Shown piece by piece: positions 33,523 through 44,680 of a stretch of DNA of 64,000 nucleotides. Position 1 is the stretch's first letter. Every line of letters starts with the position of its first letter. The stretch lies in assembly GCA_019096065.1 (NCBI GenBank), contig JAGUCH010000001.1, positions 9,920,001 through 9,984,000 on the forward strand. Direction: 5' to 3'. Source of the stretch: Paracyclopina nana (taxonomy: Eukaryota > Arthropoda > Copepoda > Cyclopoida > Cyclopettidae). Both the position numbers and the translations under genes were made by a program. The notes under the pieces were generated by a model that saw only the letters and a program-made list of their open reading frames with translations, ran no database searches and was not told the DNA's origin.

Positions 33523-35384
33523 TAATGCCCAACCAGATTGTTGAAAATCCTAATGGGACCAATTGCTAGTTGAAGTATGGGTCAATTAATTGTGGTGGGG
33601 TGTGTTGTCATCAGCCAATCCCTTCCCTGCTCTCAGAAAGTCGACGACCAACTGAAGGATGACATAGAAAGGTATGCACATTCATTTCTTCTTAGTGTAT
33701 GCCTTCTACTCAGCAGCTCTAGAAGGTAAAGGATGATATTTGATATGAACATTTGACAAGGCTGCTCGTCGTCTGGTCATAGCACTAGGGGCAGCAGGGG
33801 CTGTTTCGTTAAGTCTTGCAGGGGCCTAAGGTAAGGGTTTGGGGTCTGTCAGTGAAGGTGATGGCTCCAAAAAGCTTCCAAGTTCTGAGCCATCAGATTT
33901 TAGTAGCGAAATACCTTTACTCACTCGCTGTAGAATTGTCAGTGCCCCACAAGAAATTCTAGACATTTTCATCAGGTTGCATTACCTACTACCTGTAAGT
34001 ATTTTCACATGATAAACACCTGCCCGTATATTTGTCAAGTTTCCACTTGGATTTACCTGATGGCATCATGCCGTTTGGAGCTACCAGGTGTTTCTAACAT
34101 AATTAAAATTTCTGCCCATTCTCATCACCACGTACGATCCACCAGGTGAAATTCATTTTTTAAATTGACTTAACCTATCTTATTTTGTGCCTAAACACTA
34201 ATTTATGTATGGTGATGTAAATAAATCATTTAAAGTTATTGATATTTGCTTATTCCTGCAATTTAATGATACCAGGTTGTCATAACATTATCCATAAATT
34301 TACCTGCCCACATCCTAGACGCATTTATTAAATAGATTTAAGGCAGAACCTAGAGATAATGTTACTCAAGTTATGTCTTTAAAGCAAAGCCATTGGAGAA
34401 ATGTCATTTTTGAAATTTTTTTGACAAAAGAAGAATTGATTCACCTTTTTCACTCTGTACTCTTCAAAATGTTCAATTACATATTCATTATTTGGTGATC
34501 AATTGTAGCAGTTTGATCATTACCATTTTCTTCAGGTTTTCATAAGGTTTAGGCCATTTAAACATATGACAAATTGACAAATCAAAATTTAAATAGATTT
34601 ATGATTGGAGTGCATCAATTGGGACTGCAATCATTACTCTGCCATCCTTTACAGCCTTGCCCACAATTTCAGCCTTATTGACCATCACTGTCTCACTTCC
34701 ACACCTTCTGAAATGCTCCACACCTACAATCTTAAAATTGAACCAGTAGACATCAGCATTTCTGTATGTTGTGGTCTCAATTTTTTTGCACTTGTATGAG
34801 TGGCGGTCATTGATGTCAACTACTTCATTGAAGCATCTATCATGAGTCTAGATTTGCTCTAGTCAGCTTTGTGCTGATGTGCAAGGTTTTCTTACAGTCC
34901 CCACTAGAAAAGTCCGTCATAACTATGGTATAAAACCCTCATAAAAATCACTTTTACTGTAATTGCACTTTTTTTTGGTTTTATGGCTTCTCTGATATGT
35001 GGTAAGTGGAGATGTGATGAAAAAATTATCTTAAGATTAGAAAAAAAATTTGAAATTTACCTTTTTCTCTTTTTTTCTGTCCCTTATGGACTCTTATAAA
35101 TCCCTCTTTGTGCCTTAAGTTGGAAATCTGAAATCTCAAATTTTTAGATTTCAAGGATATTACTCATTTCATTAGTGATTATACCTTCAAACAGTTTGTG
35201 TTCACTGCTAGTAGAGAGAAATTATGTTTTCCTTAATTAATTTCCAAAATGACATCTGCATCATAAAACCCCTATGCCAAATTAGAGTTTTATAGCTGAC
35301 ATGACCATCAAAAAACAGTCATAAAAACTAAATATGCTCAAATCAAGGAAAAAATAACTTAACATGATTCTCCTTTATCTGGTT
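33523..35384. other. gene-free AT-rich stretch
   Basis: No exon, RNA gene or repeat family recognised. The frame at 34605-34799 is uninformative. Confidence 0.4.
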
Positions 35385-35850
35385 ATTCAAGACAGGAAAA
35401 AATAAATATCATATGATAAGCAAAAAGGAGCTGTCCACATTGGAACTAGTACGATTATTTGGGAGCCCTGTGCATATACTTTGAGCAGGCAACCTGAAAT
35501 TTGACACATGCATTCCTCTCCCCATAGCGCATGATCTTTATTAGCAGCAATTTTTGATTTTCCGCCAAATGACAGACTTCCATTTTTCTCCGCTCCCAAT
35601 TAACGAAATGAACTGAATTTTTGTGTGTGCCTCCCATTTTGCCAGGGCTACAACTTTTATTTATGACTTTTTTCTCGATTTGGACTCTCAAGGGTACATG
35701 TTTATGAGCGTTTTTGGTTAATTTGCAATATCTTCAGCAGGCCCTAGCCAAATGAAGTGAATTTTTGTGTGGAGCCCTAATTTTGCATTCTCCACATCTT
35801 TTATAAGTGTCATTTTTGCCCTTAATCACTTCTTTGGGTGGCTGTATATG
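35385..35850 (-). repeat. dispersed repeat K, copy 1 (empty site)
   Basis: The reverse complement matches 40912-41211 and 44551-44680 joined. It runs through GCTGCTAATAAAGATCATG without interruption (35532-35550), so it is the unoccupied form of the insertion site used by the CCCCAC element at 41212-44550. Confidence 0.9.
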
Positions 35851-36228
35851 AGAACTTTTTGTATTTTTTATGTATCTCAAGCAGAGGTCAGCAAAGTAAT
35901 CTTAATTTTAAGAGCCCTATAAGAGACCCAAGATAAAAGGAGATCCTGATTACTTCATCATTTCTGCCACTTCAATTTTGGGAAGCATACAGCTTATCAT
36001 CTTGTTGGCAACATTTTTTCTTCGTAACTTTCCAAAAAAGTGAAAATATCCATGGAAAATCAAGGCCTTTAGATGTATGAATTTATCACTACAAGTCCTT
36101 AATTCTTGGGAAAAAACAGTGGCCACACGCATGTGAGCTCACGGAAAATGTGAAAAATTGGCAAGGTGTGTTACTCTAGCACAAGGCCGCAGCTCACTGA
36201 GGGCTACAGCAAGATGAGTCTTATGCTT

Positions 36229-36930
36229 CACAGCATCCTACTGGTCTCAGGATCTCACTGGTCCCAGGGTCTCACTAATCCCAGCCTCCCACTGGTCCCA
36301 GGGTCTCACTGGTCCCGAGCGACCCACTGGTCCAGGGGTCTCACTAGTCCCGGGTTCCCTTTGGTTCAGGGGTCTGGGGTCCTACTAGTCCTGGAGTCAC
36401 ACTGGTCCAGGGGTCTCACTAGTCCAGGGCGTCCTACCGGTCCAGGAGTCTCACTAGTCCAGGGGTCCATTTGGTTCAGGGGTCCAGGGTCCCACTGGTC
36501 CCTGGGTCCCACTGGTCCCGGCGTCCCACTGGTCCCAGCGTCCCACTGGTCCCAGCGTCCCACGGGATCCCAATGGTCACAGGCAAAACCACTGAAAATA
36601 CTGAGTTAAGAGTTCTTACTAAGACCAAAATGACTAATGTTTTCTTTAACTTAATGCTCTTACCTAACTTTCTGTTATTTTCTTTAACTTAACAATGTTA
36701 GCTAACTTTCTGTTAACACAGTTTCAAAAAAGTCACTTCATAGCTCATAGTAAAAAATTCCAGTACCAGTGGGACGGCCGGGATCTGGGACCAATGGGAT
36801 GCTGGGACCAGTGGGATGATGGGTCCAGTGGGACGCTTAGACCAGCGAGATGCTGGGACCTGTGGGACCCAGGGACTAGTGGAACACTAGGAGCAGTGGG
36901 ATGCTGGAACCCAGGACCTGTGGGACATAG
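36229..36930. repeat. foldback minisatellite (CCCACTGGTCCCAGG)
   Basis: 36229-36575 has ~20 units of 15-18 bp (TCCCACTGGTCCCAGCG type) and 36765-36925 carries the same unit in inverse orientation (GTGGGATGCTGGGACCA), separated by ~190 bp of unique AT-rich DNA. The long open frames here are repeat artefacts. Confidence 0.85.
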
Positions 36931-37129
36931 CATGAGATGATAGCACATTTTGTGAAACACTGACAAGTGGGACCCCATGGCAAGTTGGACTCTGTGACCA
37001 GTGTGACACTGTGACATTGTCTAGTATATGTGTGGTGTTATGAAAATTGGATCAGCTGTCTCGACACATGGGAATCATCTCATGTAATGCTAGTGAGCCC
37101 TTGCCTTGCCTAGTGTGAAACACCAGGCG

Positions 37130-37692
37130 GCCATACTTGGATCAACTAGGACATACTGTCCTTGGATAGTCTGCAACAGATTGCCCTGGATCGACAAGAC
37201 AGATTTTCCTTGGATGTACTATGAAGACAAACAGTTTGTGGATCAAAGAAATGGATAGTCCTTGGATTGACTACTATGACTTAACAGGATTTGGGTCGAC
37301 TAGAATGAACTGTGCTTGGATATACTGACATAACTGACTGTCCCTGCATCGAAAAACAGATCGTACTTGGATTGAAAGCTAGAACGTACTGTACAATGTT
37401 AGAATTCAACAAAAACTGTTGTTCTATCCAAGGACTGTATGTTCTCATAGGCGATCCAAGGACGATTTGTCTTGTCAATCCAAATACAGCTCATTTTTCT
37501 TGAATAACCAAATAAATGTCAGTCCTGGTCTATACAAGGATTGTGTGCTCTGACAGTTGATCCAAGGATGATCTGTCTCATCCATTTGGGGACTGTCCGT
37601 AGTAGTAGTCAATCCAGGGATGAAATGTTTTGTCAACACTAGGCTAATTTGTCATAGTCTATTCATGGACGATCTGTTTTCGATCCAAGGGT
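37130..37692. repeat. GGATCGAC-rich foldback repeat G, copy 2
   Basis: Colinear with 21049-21500, including the pivot GTACTGTACAATGTTAGAATTCAAC-like centre near 37395. The two copies differ by many substitutions and small indels, so they are old. Confidence 0.8.
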
Positions 37693-38226
37693 AAGAGTCC
37701 GAAACACCTTGCTAATTTTTCACTCTCCAATTTCCGTGAGCTGGACTCATGCGTGTGGCCAAAATAGTTTTGAAAAGAGCAAGAGCTAAGCAAAGTACAA
37801 AAAAGTGAAAAATTAAACTGTAAACAACCAATTGAAGAACCAAACTTGTGTCAGTGTGCACTGTTTGGACAGCTAGGGGCGAGTTCTAACTTAAGTGTCC
37901 TTTAGTTTACATTTATAATGTAAAATATTTTTATAATTAGCTGACTCAGCTTGACTTGGAGCTCTGCCCAACATTTAGAGCACTATTTACTTCCCTTTTG
38001 ACAGGACAGCAAAGTCTGCATAGCCAGCCAACAAATACAACCAAAATAATTTAATTAAAAAGCCTTGACATAGACAACTTGTAGTGATCAAGTCAAAGAT
38101 ATGCCTAATAACTAGTGATCAGGGTGGACTCTTACCCTTGGATCAACAACAGAAGGTCTTTGGATAGACCATGATGAATCAGACTTGGATTGACAAAATG
38201 AATCATACCATACTTGACATCAATGT

Positions 38227-40092
38227 CCCCACAAAACAAATCCGCAAACCATACCGATTTGATCCTAATTTAGTACGTATTTTTGATCGGTATTCTTGCT
38301 ACAAGAATATACCTAAAAGCGTAACGCAACCGTTTCATAAAATTTTTGTGAAATCCTGATCTCTAAAACTTATCGCTTTCAACTTGATTTCATTTTTATT
38401 TTATCCTATGGTATGCGTGTGTGAAAATAATACATGAATTTTTTTGTTTCATAAGTTATTATAGATAGTATTTATAATTTAATTTATAAATTAATAGTAT
38501 TGAATCTGTTTTAAAAGTGTTTTCATCTAATAAAAGACTTATTTAAAAATAATATTTTTTTGACAAATTTCAAATCTGCTATGCCTATTTTATAGGTATT
38601 TATTGTCAATTTTTCTTGTTTTATAGGTATGTACTATACTTTTTAAAAAATTAACAAGTAAATTAAATCAAATTGAAACAAAATAAATCTAGACATAGTT
38701 GACATTTCCATGTACTTTTTTAAGGTGTTACATACATTTAAGGGGGATATAAGACCGATTTTAATTCACAACTAAATAACAAGATACCATTCATACAAAT
38801 CCTGAAAAACAACTATGTTACAAAATGTATTGAATTTTAATGTGAGCCTGAAATTTGTAGGCTCTCTCCACACTAAAGACCCATTTTATATGTAAGTCTT
38901 TAGACATAGAAAGTTCTGAATTGGAAAATATAGAGTGGACTAAAGTGATTGTGGTACATGTAAAAAAATATTGAAATATTCTAAAAATCTCAGTTTTTGT
39001 ATAAAAACTGAGGTTCATGATACTTACTAACTCACTTTTCATGTTGTTCCAAACAACATCTATTAATGAGGATTTTTGAAATCTTAAAACCATTCAAAGT
39101 TATTGATTAGAACAATTTCACAAATTATTGAATTGCAAGCAGAGCCATCTCTGAACAGTTTACTAAGTTCAATTTAAGAAAACAGATAAAATACAGACTT
39201 ATTAAGTCTGAGAAATATACCTTAACACCGGACTTAGTATATGTGCAGATAGCAGTGCCAAATAGCAGCGCATGGTTCTTGGAGGGTAGTCATAACTGTA
39301 GATAGTGTCGATTAAGAAGATGGATTTTTTGGAGTAACGAAATGAAGTCAATCTACTTTTAGTGCTAACCTTTTCAGTCCGAGAAATATACCTTAACACC
39401 AGACTTAGTATATGTGCAGATAGCAGTGCCAAATAGCAGCGCATGGTTCTTGGAGGGTAGTCATAACTGTAGATAGTGTCGATTAAGAAGATGGATTTTT
39501 TGGAGTAACGAAATGAAGTCAATCTACATTTAGTACTAACCTATTAAATTAGGAGAGTGGGCATTTAACAGGGATAAAATATACAAAAAATAATTAATGA
39601 AATAATTTTGAAGTTGTCTTTGAATTCATACTTATAAAAGTAAACTATTTGTCATTAGTATACATTTCATTTAAACAATTATCATTAGTATGGAAGCATA
39701 TGAGTTGGGATAAAAATAAGTATAAATTTTGTTACGATTAAATAACTAAAATATGCAATAAATATACTAAAAATAGGAACATTGATTTTTAGATTTATCA
39801 AAATTTTTTTTTGATAAATGACTTCATTATATGCTATAAAAGTCATATCAATTAGAAAATTAAAGATTAATGAAAATATGTTTAAGACTTCTAGTTCGTC
39901 GATTTGTCGCCATTTCGAATATTTTAAAATTGAATATCTCAAAGACTAATTATGATAGAGTGAAAAAAAAAACTTGTGAGTACTCTATGGACATAGATGA
40001 ATTGATGTGTGTCAAAATTAATCAGTTTGGACATGGTTGATTTTCAAACTGGCTTTACTACACACTTACTACATACTTTTTGTTTTGTGGGG
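38227..40092. mobile_element. CCCCAC...GTGGGG element, copy H2 (1.87 kb)
   Basis: Termini CCCCACAAAACAAA and TTTGTTTTGTGGGG-type inverted repeat. Flanking dinucleotide GT on both sides (38225-38226, 40093-40094). 38757-39180 and ~39620-40090 match 41696-42118 and 44070-44550 of the larger copy. A 170-bp tandem duplication lies at 39207-39545. No transposase frame is visible. Confidence 0.75.
39207..39545. repeat. ~170-bp tandem duplication within element H2
   Basis: Two nearly identical units from GAGAAATATACCTTAACACC to AGTCAATCTAC, then AGTRCTAACC. High identity indicates a recent event. The larger copy of the element lacks it. Confidence 0.9.
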
Positions 40093-40549
40093 GTTAGAAT
40101 CCTGATGCTCAGCATGAGTAAAATAAAAGTAGCTGCTTATAAAAATTAATTGCCCTAAAAAAGAGACTAGACTCATCAAAATGAAACTAGATTTTGAGCT
40201 TGACTCCCAAGTAATTATTCAAAATTGTAGGTAGATGGCATGTTTTTTTTATGATACTGTTCTCTTTAGTCCTTGGATCGACACAACAAATCAGCTTTGG
40301 ATGGACTACAACAAGATTGCAAGGACTCCTTCATCATCAGAGCGGTTGATCCAAGTATAGTTCTGTTTTGTTGATGCAAGAACTGTAAGTTTTTATGGTC
40401 AATATTTGTAGTATCTGTGACATCCAGTGACAGTTTTGTATGCTCTAGTCGATCCAAGTATGGCCACCCATTAGGGTCATCAGTGTGATAAGCATGATTA
40501 GTGCCAATCAGTTTCAAAGTGTTCATCCAGATCAGCTGCTCAGTATGTT

Positions 40550-40911
40550 TAATGTGTACAGTATGATCAGAAAGACTAACAGAGTCTATTTTGTCTCAAT
40601 GATCAGCAAGAGTGATCACTAAAAAAATATTTAGAAATGATAAGTAGGCTTGAATGAATTATCTATTTTAGCTCATATAAAGCCTTCACTGGCGCACAGT
40701 TGGTTGGGCCAGATGGCCTTCCATGGCCATCTAGAACAATCGAGACATTGCATCAAGTCTTCATGTGTTCACTGATCATTCTGATAACAGGGAATAACTT
40801 ATCATGCTGATCACATTGAATTCATTGATCCCCATGACCACTCTGATCATAATGAACACTCAGATTATACTGAACACTTTGATCATTCAGATAACTCTCA
40901 GAAGCAGCCAT
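40550..40911. repeat. degenerate GATCA-rich repeats
   Basis: Diverged units of the type TGATCA...GAACACTTTGATCAT spread over ~350 bp. Non-coding. Confidence 0.5.
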
Positions 40912-41211
40912 CCAAAAAAGTGATTAAGGGCAAAAATGACACTTATAAAAGATATGGAGAATGCAAAATTAGGGCTCCACACAAAAATTCACTTCATTTG
41001 GCTAAGGCCTGCTGAAGATATTGCAAATTAACCAAAAACGCTCATAAACATGTACCCTTGAGAGTCCAAATCGAGAAAAAAGTCATAAATAAAAGTTGTA
41101 GCCCTGGCAAAATGGGGGCCACACACAAAAATTCAGCTCATTTCGTTAATTGGGAGCGGAGAAAAATGGAAGTCTGTCATTTGGCGGAAAATCAAAAATT
41201 GCTGCTAATAA

Positions 41212-44200
41212 CCCCACTAAACAAAATGAAAATCGGTCCAGATAAAATTGGGATTTACTACCGAAGAAAATTCACTATTCTATTAGGGAAAAGTCCGAGA
41301 TTACCGTGACGCTTTGATTAAATAAATCGATCGGAGGATACCGACTTTTTCAATTTTGTTGTATGACTTTTTTATCGTTTTAATTGTTATCTATGGGCTG
41401 TTATATGCATGCGCTACAATATATTTTTTTTAAATTTCACTTATTGTAAAAGTTATTAATGACTTAAGTTATTTGCAAAGTAGATTAATAGCAGATTTTT
41501 TCTGGGTTTCCGCCTTAAAGTACAGTATTTTTTTTTATTTCTCCTTGTCAAATAGTAAGTCAATTTTCTCCCAATTATCTGTCAATTTTTGTTATAAAAC
41601 TGTAATTTCATCTACTCCAAGCAACCATTTTATCCCTTCTAATTGTACTTTCTCCTAATCTATTGGGATTATAATTTACAATTTTTATGTATATTTTAAT
41701 TCACAACAAATTAACAAGATACAATGCAATCAAATCCTGAAAAACAACTATGTTACATAATGTTTTGAATTTTTATGTGAGCCTGAAATTTGAAGGCTCT
41801 CTCCACTCTTATGACCCATTTCATATGTAAGTCTATAGATATAGAAAGTTCTGATTCGGAAAAAATAGAGTGGACTAAATTGATTGTGGTACATGTAAAA
41901 AAATATTGAAATATTCTAAAAATCTCAGTTTTTGTATAAAAACTGAGGTTCATGATACTTACTAACTCACCTTTCATGTTGTTCTAAACAACATCTATTA
42001 ATGAGGATTTTTGAAATCTCAAAACCACTAAAGGTTGTTGATAAGAATAATTTCACAAATTATTGAATTGCAAGCAGAGCCATCTCTGAACAGTTTACAA
42101 AGTTAGATTTAAAAATTCTTAAGAACGAACTCAATTAAGTCAAAAATAAATATCGAAAATTGAGACTTAATTGAGAGAAAATTGACACATTTTATATCTA
42201 CAGTTAAGTCAAAAATAAATATCAAAAATTGAGACTTAATTGAGAGAAAATTGAGACATTTTCTTATTTTTTAAATTATTTTAATATGATGCAAGATAAA
42301 ATTCATATACTATTCCACAGTTAAGACAACAAATGCTCAATGTACTTTAGTCATATTTGCAAATTCTATATTTCACATTGTGATAATTTGTTTACTTCAA
42401 ACTCGAGCCAATTGACTGTTGGACATTAGTGCTACTAGTATTTTGTGGCAATTGAGATGGGACAGATTTGCTGTTGGCAAAAGTGGCGAAGTCCAGATAA
42501 AATAGCTGCCTACGAAATCGGGAGTACGGGGAATTAGTGGGGAAAAAGTATACCATTTTTGTTAGTATATCTGTTCAGCTTCGAATTCGCAAAAGTTCGA
42601 CTGGTTAAAGTTCGAATCCGCAAAAGTTCGATAGGTTTAAAGTTCGAAAGGCAAAGTTCCAATCCGCAAAAATTCGATCATTGTTGCAACTTCTGCTTTT
42701 GCTGTTTTCATCTATAAAGGAAATTTCTTCCATATAATTGCGTTTTACTTAAGCCTCTTATTTTAGTACTGATCATTTTTACTCACTCTTGATAGCTTTA
42801 AGTAATCCACTTTTTCCACCTCTTTTGCTCACATGAGTTTGAAGTGTTTTGAAAGTACAAAAACTTAGGCATTTCATTTAAGGATGCAGTAAGATTTTAA
42901 GGAAACAAAGTATAGGTGAACACCTCATAAAACTGAATATGACAAATTATTTGATTATTATTAGTTTATAAAATAGTTTTAATCATTTAAAACTATTTAA
43001 TCCACTGTTGGTAGGACGCTCTGTATATATGAACTTAATTTACTTTTATTGTGTTGAAAATATTTTACAAATTCGTTTCAAGATTTTTTTGCTCTTCAAA
43101 GTTTTACCTATCGAAGTTTTGCGGATCGAAATTTCACTTTTCGAACTTTTACCTTTCGATATTTTGCGGATTCGAACTTGAACAGTACAATCTTTTTGTT
43201 TAGGTCAAACTCGGGCCAATTGACTGTTGGACATTGGTGCTAATTGTATTTTGTGGCGATTGAGATGGGACAGATTTGCTATTGGCAGAAGTGGCAAAGT
43301 CCAGATAAAATAGCTACCTACAAAATCGGGAAAATGGGGAATTAGTGGGGAAAAAATATACTATTTTTGTTTAGGTCAAACTCGGGCCAATTGACTATAA
43401 GAGCTGATTTTGAAATTTATCATGCTAGATGGCGCCACTGTAAGGTAGTACAGCTGTTTACGCATGACGCTTTGACGGAAATGTGTGAAAAAAATATTTT
43501 AAGGTTACGCACTCAAAAGCTGCTAAAAGTTGCCAGTATTTTCATAAAACAGCCCAAATCACTAATTATGTGATGAAAAAAGTTTTTTATCTGGTAGCGC
43601 CATAAAAGCCAACATCATTTAACTCTGCTCTGATTGGTCTAAAAAATGGCGGAAAATTTCAAATTACATTGCAATTGAAGAACTTAAGCATTTTCCCGCT
43701 TTTTTCTGCTGATTGGCCTGATTTTTTAAAACTTAGTAGCATGAAATGTAATAGGGATCAAATATTATTTATCGAATTTTTGAGAAATCATATGGGAAGG
43801 CCAACTTTTTGGCAAATTTCGAATTGCTATTTAGCTGCCTCTGTAGTGAACATACTACACGGCTTTTCACGCTAGGGTGCGCTGACTGTACTACGTAACA
43901 GACGCCATCGTTCCTTATTGGGCGTTAGAGCTTAGTGTATTTCGTTGTGATTGAGAGGGGACAGATTTGCTATTGGCGAAAGTGGCAGAGTCCAGATAAA
44001 ATAGCTACCTACGAAATCGGGAGAGTGGTGATATAAACCGGAATATTTTTTTAGTCAGACTTATTGGTAAATCCTAAAAAAATTCACAATTAAGCATGTA
44101 AACTAATTGGCATTAATATACATTCCTTTTAAACAATTTTTAGTAAAAATGAAACATATCGATAGGGACAAAAAATTATCCCAATTTTATGTCAATTTAA

Positions 44201-44550
44201 TCTAAAAAATTGTAATTAAACTTACAAAAAATAGTAATATTGATTTTTAGGTTTTTTAAAAAAAATTAACGATGAATGACAGAATTATTAGCTAAAAAAT
44301 TCATTTCAATTCAAAAATTAAAGATTACGAAAAAAAATTTTAAGACTTTGAGTACGTCAATTTGTCGCCAATTTGAATATTTTAAAATTTAATATCTTGA
44401 AGACTAATTATGATAAAGCAAAAAAAATAACATGTGAGTACTCTATGGTTAAAGACGAATTGATGTATGTCAAAATAAATCGATTTGGACACAATTGAAT
44501 TTCCAACTGGAGTTAGCAGGGAAAAACTACGGATCTTTTGTTTAGTGGGG
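41212..44550. mobile_element. CCCCAC...GTGGGG element, copy H1 (3.34 kb), precise insertion
   Basis: Starts CCCCACTAAACAAAA and ends TTTTGTTTAGTGGGG: ~15-bp inverted termini. The empty site in repeat K copy 1 shows that only AA is duplicated (41210-41211 and 44551-44552). Inside are three diverged copies of a ~150-bp block (AGATGGGACAGATTTGCT...TCCAGATAAAATAGCT near 42450, 43270 and 43960) and a nested hAT-like MITE. No transposase recognisable; superfamily unknown. Confidence 0.85.
42564..43192. mobile_element. foldback hAT-like MITE (TTCGAA type), 8-bp TSD
   Basis: 629 bp with ~100-bp inverted arms of subrepeats such as GTTCGAATCCGCAAAAG. Termini near CTGTTCAGCTTCGAATTCG and the inverse of CTGTTCAAGTTCGAATCCG. 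TSD TTTTTGTT at 42556-42563 and 43193-43200; an unoccupied version (CTATTTTTGTTTAGGTC) is at 43362-43378. Confidence 0.8.
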
Positions 44551-44680
44551 AAAGATCATGCGCTATGGGGAGAGGAATGCACGTGTCAAATTTCAGGTTG
44601 CCTGCTCAAAGTATATGCACAGGGCTCCCAAATAATCGTACTAGTTCCAATGTGGACAGCTCCTTTTGAGAAAAATCAGA

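Larger units (their letters stand above)
38140..40490. repeat. repeat G / repeat J remnants split by a CCCCAC element
   Basis: Repeat G words (CTTGGATCAAC, CTTGGATTGAC) occur at 38140-38195 and resume at 40262-40480. Between them, 38196-38226 and 40093-40262 match repeat J (26215-26430). The CCCCAC element 38227-40092 sits inside J, giving three nested layers. Confidence 0.65.
40912..44680 (+). repeat. repeat K, copy 2, split by element H
   Basis: 40912-41211 and 44551-44680 join to match 35385-35850 (reverse complement). The break falls at GCTGCTAATA / AAGATCATG. Confidence 0.9.

Noticed and set aside
36229..36575. CRISPR array (regular short repeats)
   Set aside because: No unique spacers of constant length, eukaryotic context; it is a minisatellite.
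36166..36940. Open frames with GSHWSRGLTSPG-type repeats
   Set aside because: Low-complexity translation of a CCCACTGGTCCCAGG minisatellite, open on both strands.
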